Below are positions 62,541 through 64,000 of a DNA stretch of 64,000 nt, in pieces. The DNA is from Acrasis kona (lineage: Eukaryota; Heterolobosea; Eutetramitea; Acrasida; Acrasidae). Made by a program: the position numbers and the translations under genes. The notes under the pieces were generated by a model. The model ran no database searches, was not told where the DNA came from, and saw nothing but the letters and a program-made list of their open reading frames with translations. Where the stretch lies: positions 1 through 64,000 of the forward strand of contig JAOPGA020000966.1 in the NCBI GenBank assembly GCA_026419775.2. The letters run 5' to 3'. Each line of letters opens with the position of its first letter. The stretch's first letter is position 1.

Positions 62541-63719
62541 TTAACCACGAGATTTATTTAAAATACGGGCCCTCTTTGTTTTAGTGTGCTCATCATCAGA
62601 ATCACTTTCGTCCTGTCTGCTCCTCTTGCGCGAATGCTTTTGTGGCGTCTGCTCCAGTTCTTCTTCTTGTTTATTTCGTCTTTCATAATTTCTCTTTTCT
62701 GGTCTCTTATCTCGTTTTTTAGACTTTTTCTTATCTATCAACTGTTTATTAATGTCAGGACTTGATGTGAAGAAAATGTGTTTTAGAATGGATCCATCTC
62801 CTGGTATTTTGATTCTTATTAATTTCAAATAAGCTGCCTTGAAGAATTGCCTTGCAATGTAAAACTTTGTTGTTCCCTTACTAACGTTCAAGTCACCATC
62901 CATTGGGTTGATGATAAGTGGCACTGAGGTATTTTTTCTTTCTTTGGAAGAAAAGTATCCCTTCATCTTCTTCTCGTCAAATATAAACTCTTTAATTTGT
63001 ACACGCTTCCCACCATCTCTAATGTCAATTCCGTTAGAGATGTGGTCGAAATCTATGCCATATAGCTTAAAGAAACAAAGCAGACTGTTCCCTAAACAGT
63101 TTTGTTTTAAATTTTCATGTTGGAACATACTAATAGTCAAGAGTGATATTGCAAAGCTACTTAATCCTCCGTTAGACGCATCGTTGATGCCTCTTTGTTT
63201 TAAAAAGAATTTAATGAGAAGTACAACTGGCCTAAATAAAGGGTATTTTTCTGCATTATATTTAATAAGATCTAAAGTCTCTCGATAAGAACTGTTTTCA
63301 AATGTTATATCAATCTTTTGGCCCGTCGCTATTTCAACAGCTCTTATAAGAGGGCATCTGCTATTCGTTATGACGCTCAAAATGCTGAACATGCCAGAGG
63401 TCCTTAAAAGTTTCAACATCGTTTTGCGTGTTCTAGCGGGAGTTGAATTTTCTGATACGACGGTGATGTCAATGTCACTAAGGGGAAGCATAAGCTCCGT
63501 TTCAAATGAGCCATATGGTAGTGCTACGGATTCTCTGGACTTACAAAGCTCTTCTAATCTCTTTATGGTGGATTTTCTTGAACTCCTGGACTCTGACAAT
63601 TCTTTTAAAAAATCATATAGGTCATTAGCCTCGCTATTAATTGTCGCTTCTATTGTAGAATATGATTTCAGGTAGTTCTTTTTCTGCCATGGTGCAACCC
63701 CTTTTTCACACAAACTCAT
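62541..63719 (-). CDS. Non-canonical poly(A) polymerase/TUTase
   Basis: 392 residues. Nucleotidyltransferase core LPYGSFETELMLPLSDIDIT with the GS and the DxD metal pair, the third acidic residue in KIDITFE, and the PAP-associated domain (PLFRPVVLLIKFFLKQRG, GGLSSFAISLL). The layout is that of Trf4/PAPD5 and Cid1-type enzymes, which add A or U tails to RNAs. The tail (from about 310) is Lys/Arg/Glu-rich with nuclear signals (KKKSKKRDKRPEKR), favouring a nuclear Trf4-like role. No RNA-binding motif seen. Confidence 0.9.
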   Translation of the reverse strand: MSLCEKGVAPWQKKNYLKSYSTIEATINSEANDLYDFLKELSESRSSRKSTIKRLEELCKSRESVALPYGSFETELMLPLSDIDITVVSENSTPARTRKTMLKLLRTSGMFSILSVITNSRCPLIRAVEIATGQKIDITFENSSYRETLDLIKYNAEKYPLFRPVVLLIKFFLKQRGINDASNGGLSSFAISLLTISMFQHENLKQNCLGNSLLCFFKLYGIDFDHISNGIDIRDGGKRVQIKEFIFDEKKMKGYFSSKERKNTSVPLIINPMDGDLNVSKGTTKFYIARQFFKAAYLKLIRIKIPGDGSILKHIFFTSSPDINKQLIDKKKSKKRDKRPEKRNYERRNKQEEELEQTPQKHSRKRSRQDESDSDDEHTKTKRARILNKSRG

Positions 63720-63900
63720 GTTAATTGAAGTTGTTTACAAATATTTTACATTACAAGCCGCAAACAATGACCTATTCACAATTAGGAATACAACAGAAGC
63801 CACATTTATGATTCATTTAGACCGCAATGATTCCGTCAAAAAGTATAGGATGAACATCTAGAAAAAGAATTCGAATTAAAGATTAAAAGACTTGTTTTAT
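63720..63900. other. Short intergenic
   Basis: No feature seen. Confidence 0.4.
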
Positions 63901-64000
63901 TTAGCTGCAACAGCTTTGGCATCTGGACTTTTGGCAAGTTTTTCTTGAAGCATTTTTCTATCAAGCATGACAGATTGTGGTCTCTTTTTATCCTTCACCA
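63901..64000 (-). CDS. C-terminal end of a gene leaving the window
   Basis: The last 32 codons read KDKKRPQSVMLDRKMLQEK and end AVAAK. The very basic, Ala-ending tail resembles the ends of ribosomal or other abundant nucleic-acid-binding proteins, but I cannot assign a family. Confidence 0.5.

Noticed and set aside
1-64000. CRISPR array, bacterial operons, Shine-Dalgarno sites, rho-independent terminators
   Set aside because: Spliceosomal introns, eukaryotic core genes and pol III tRNA boxes show eukaryotic nuclear DNA; no regular spacer-repeat array is present.

Overview
The window reads as nuclear DNA of a heterolobosean amoeboflagellate close to Naegleria. This is inferred from the gene set, not from a marker gene. 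The DNA is A/T-rich and gene-dense. Most genes carry none or a few very short GT-AG introns; the ones I could place by frame and family conservation are 31-58 bases long. Genes sit on both strands with very small spacers, and two convergent pairs overlap at their stop codons. Recognisable eukaryotic core genes include CIAO1, RNF181, C2orf69, prefoldin 2, ARPC5, the proteasome alpha subunit PSMA1, a nucleotidyltransferase/poly(A) polymerase and three tRNA genes.

Layout. 0.6-7.3 kb: CIAO1, a cytochrome P450, RNF181, and a tail-anchored protein gene with a decayed tandem copy. 7.8-15.3 kb: a giant surface protein joining NHL beta-propellers, Pro-Thr stalks, a GPS-like motif and a polycystin-1-like membrane part, interrupted by one apparent frameshift. 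15.3-20.2 kb: a possible papain-like protein, C2orf69, a RING-apolipoprotein L fusion and YrhK-like membrane proteins. 20.2-25.6 kb: tRNA-Asn and tRNA-Lys, gene remnants, a rhodanese lacking its cysteine, a secreted nucleoside phosphorylase and a Pro-Thr/EGF surface protein. 25.7-31.5 kb: an eight-exon signalling protein (kinase-like, AAA ATPase, GAF-like, adenylyl cyclase). 31.8-34.2 kb is a graveyard of kinase-like, transposase and recombinase fragments. 34.7-43 kb: a class 3 lipase and a run of minus-strand genes including secreted proteins (intradiol dioxygenase, BPI/LBP-like, double cystatin) and an isochorismatase-fold hydrolase. 43-55 kb: small membrane or adaptor proteins (SAM, SPEC3/Stum), PFDN2, ARPC5, tRNA-Val, PSMA1, an RGS-START protein and an RRM protein. 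55.6-64 kb: a sugar kinase-nucleotidyltransferase fusion, a divergent G-alpha, small unknowns and a poly(A)-polymerase-like enzyme.

Themes. Signalling is prominent (adenylyl cyclase, G-alpha, RGS-START, polycystin-like receptor, kinase pieces). So is the cell surface and secreted, phagotrophic biology (Pro-Thr stalk proteins, BPI, cystatin, lipase, nucleoside phosphorylase). The most unusual observation is that all three tRNA genes carry 9-13 base A/T-rich insertions inside the D-loop while every other arm is intact. Next come the NHL-polycystin architecture, the RING-ApoL fusion, a pseudo-rhodanese and a G-alpha with altered catalytic motifs. All exon boundaries are manual splice calls without transcript evidence.
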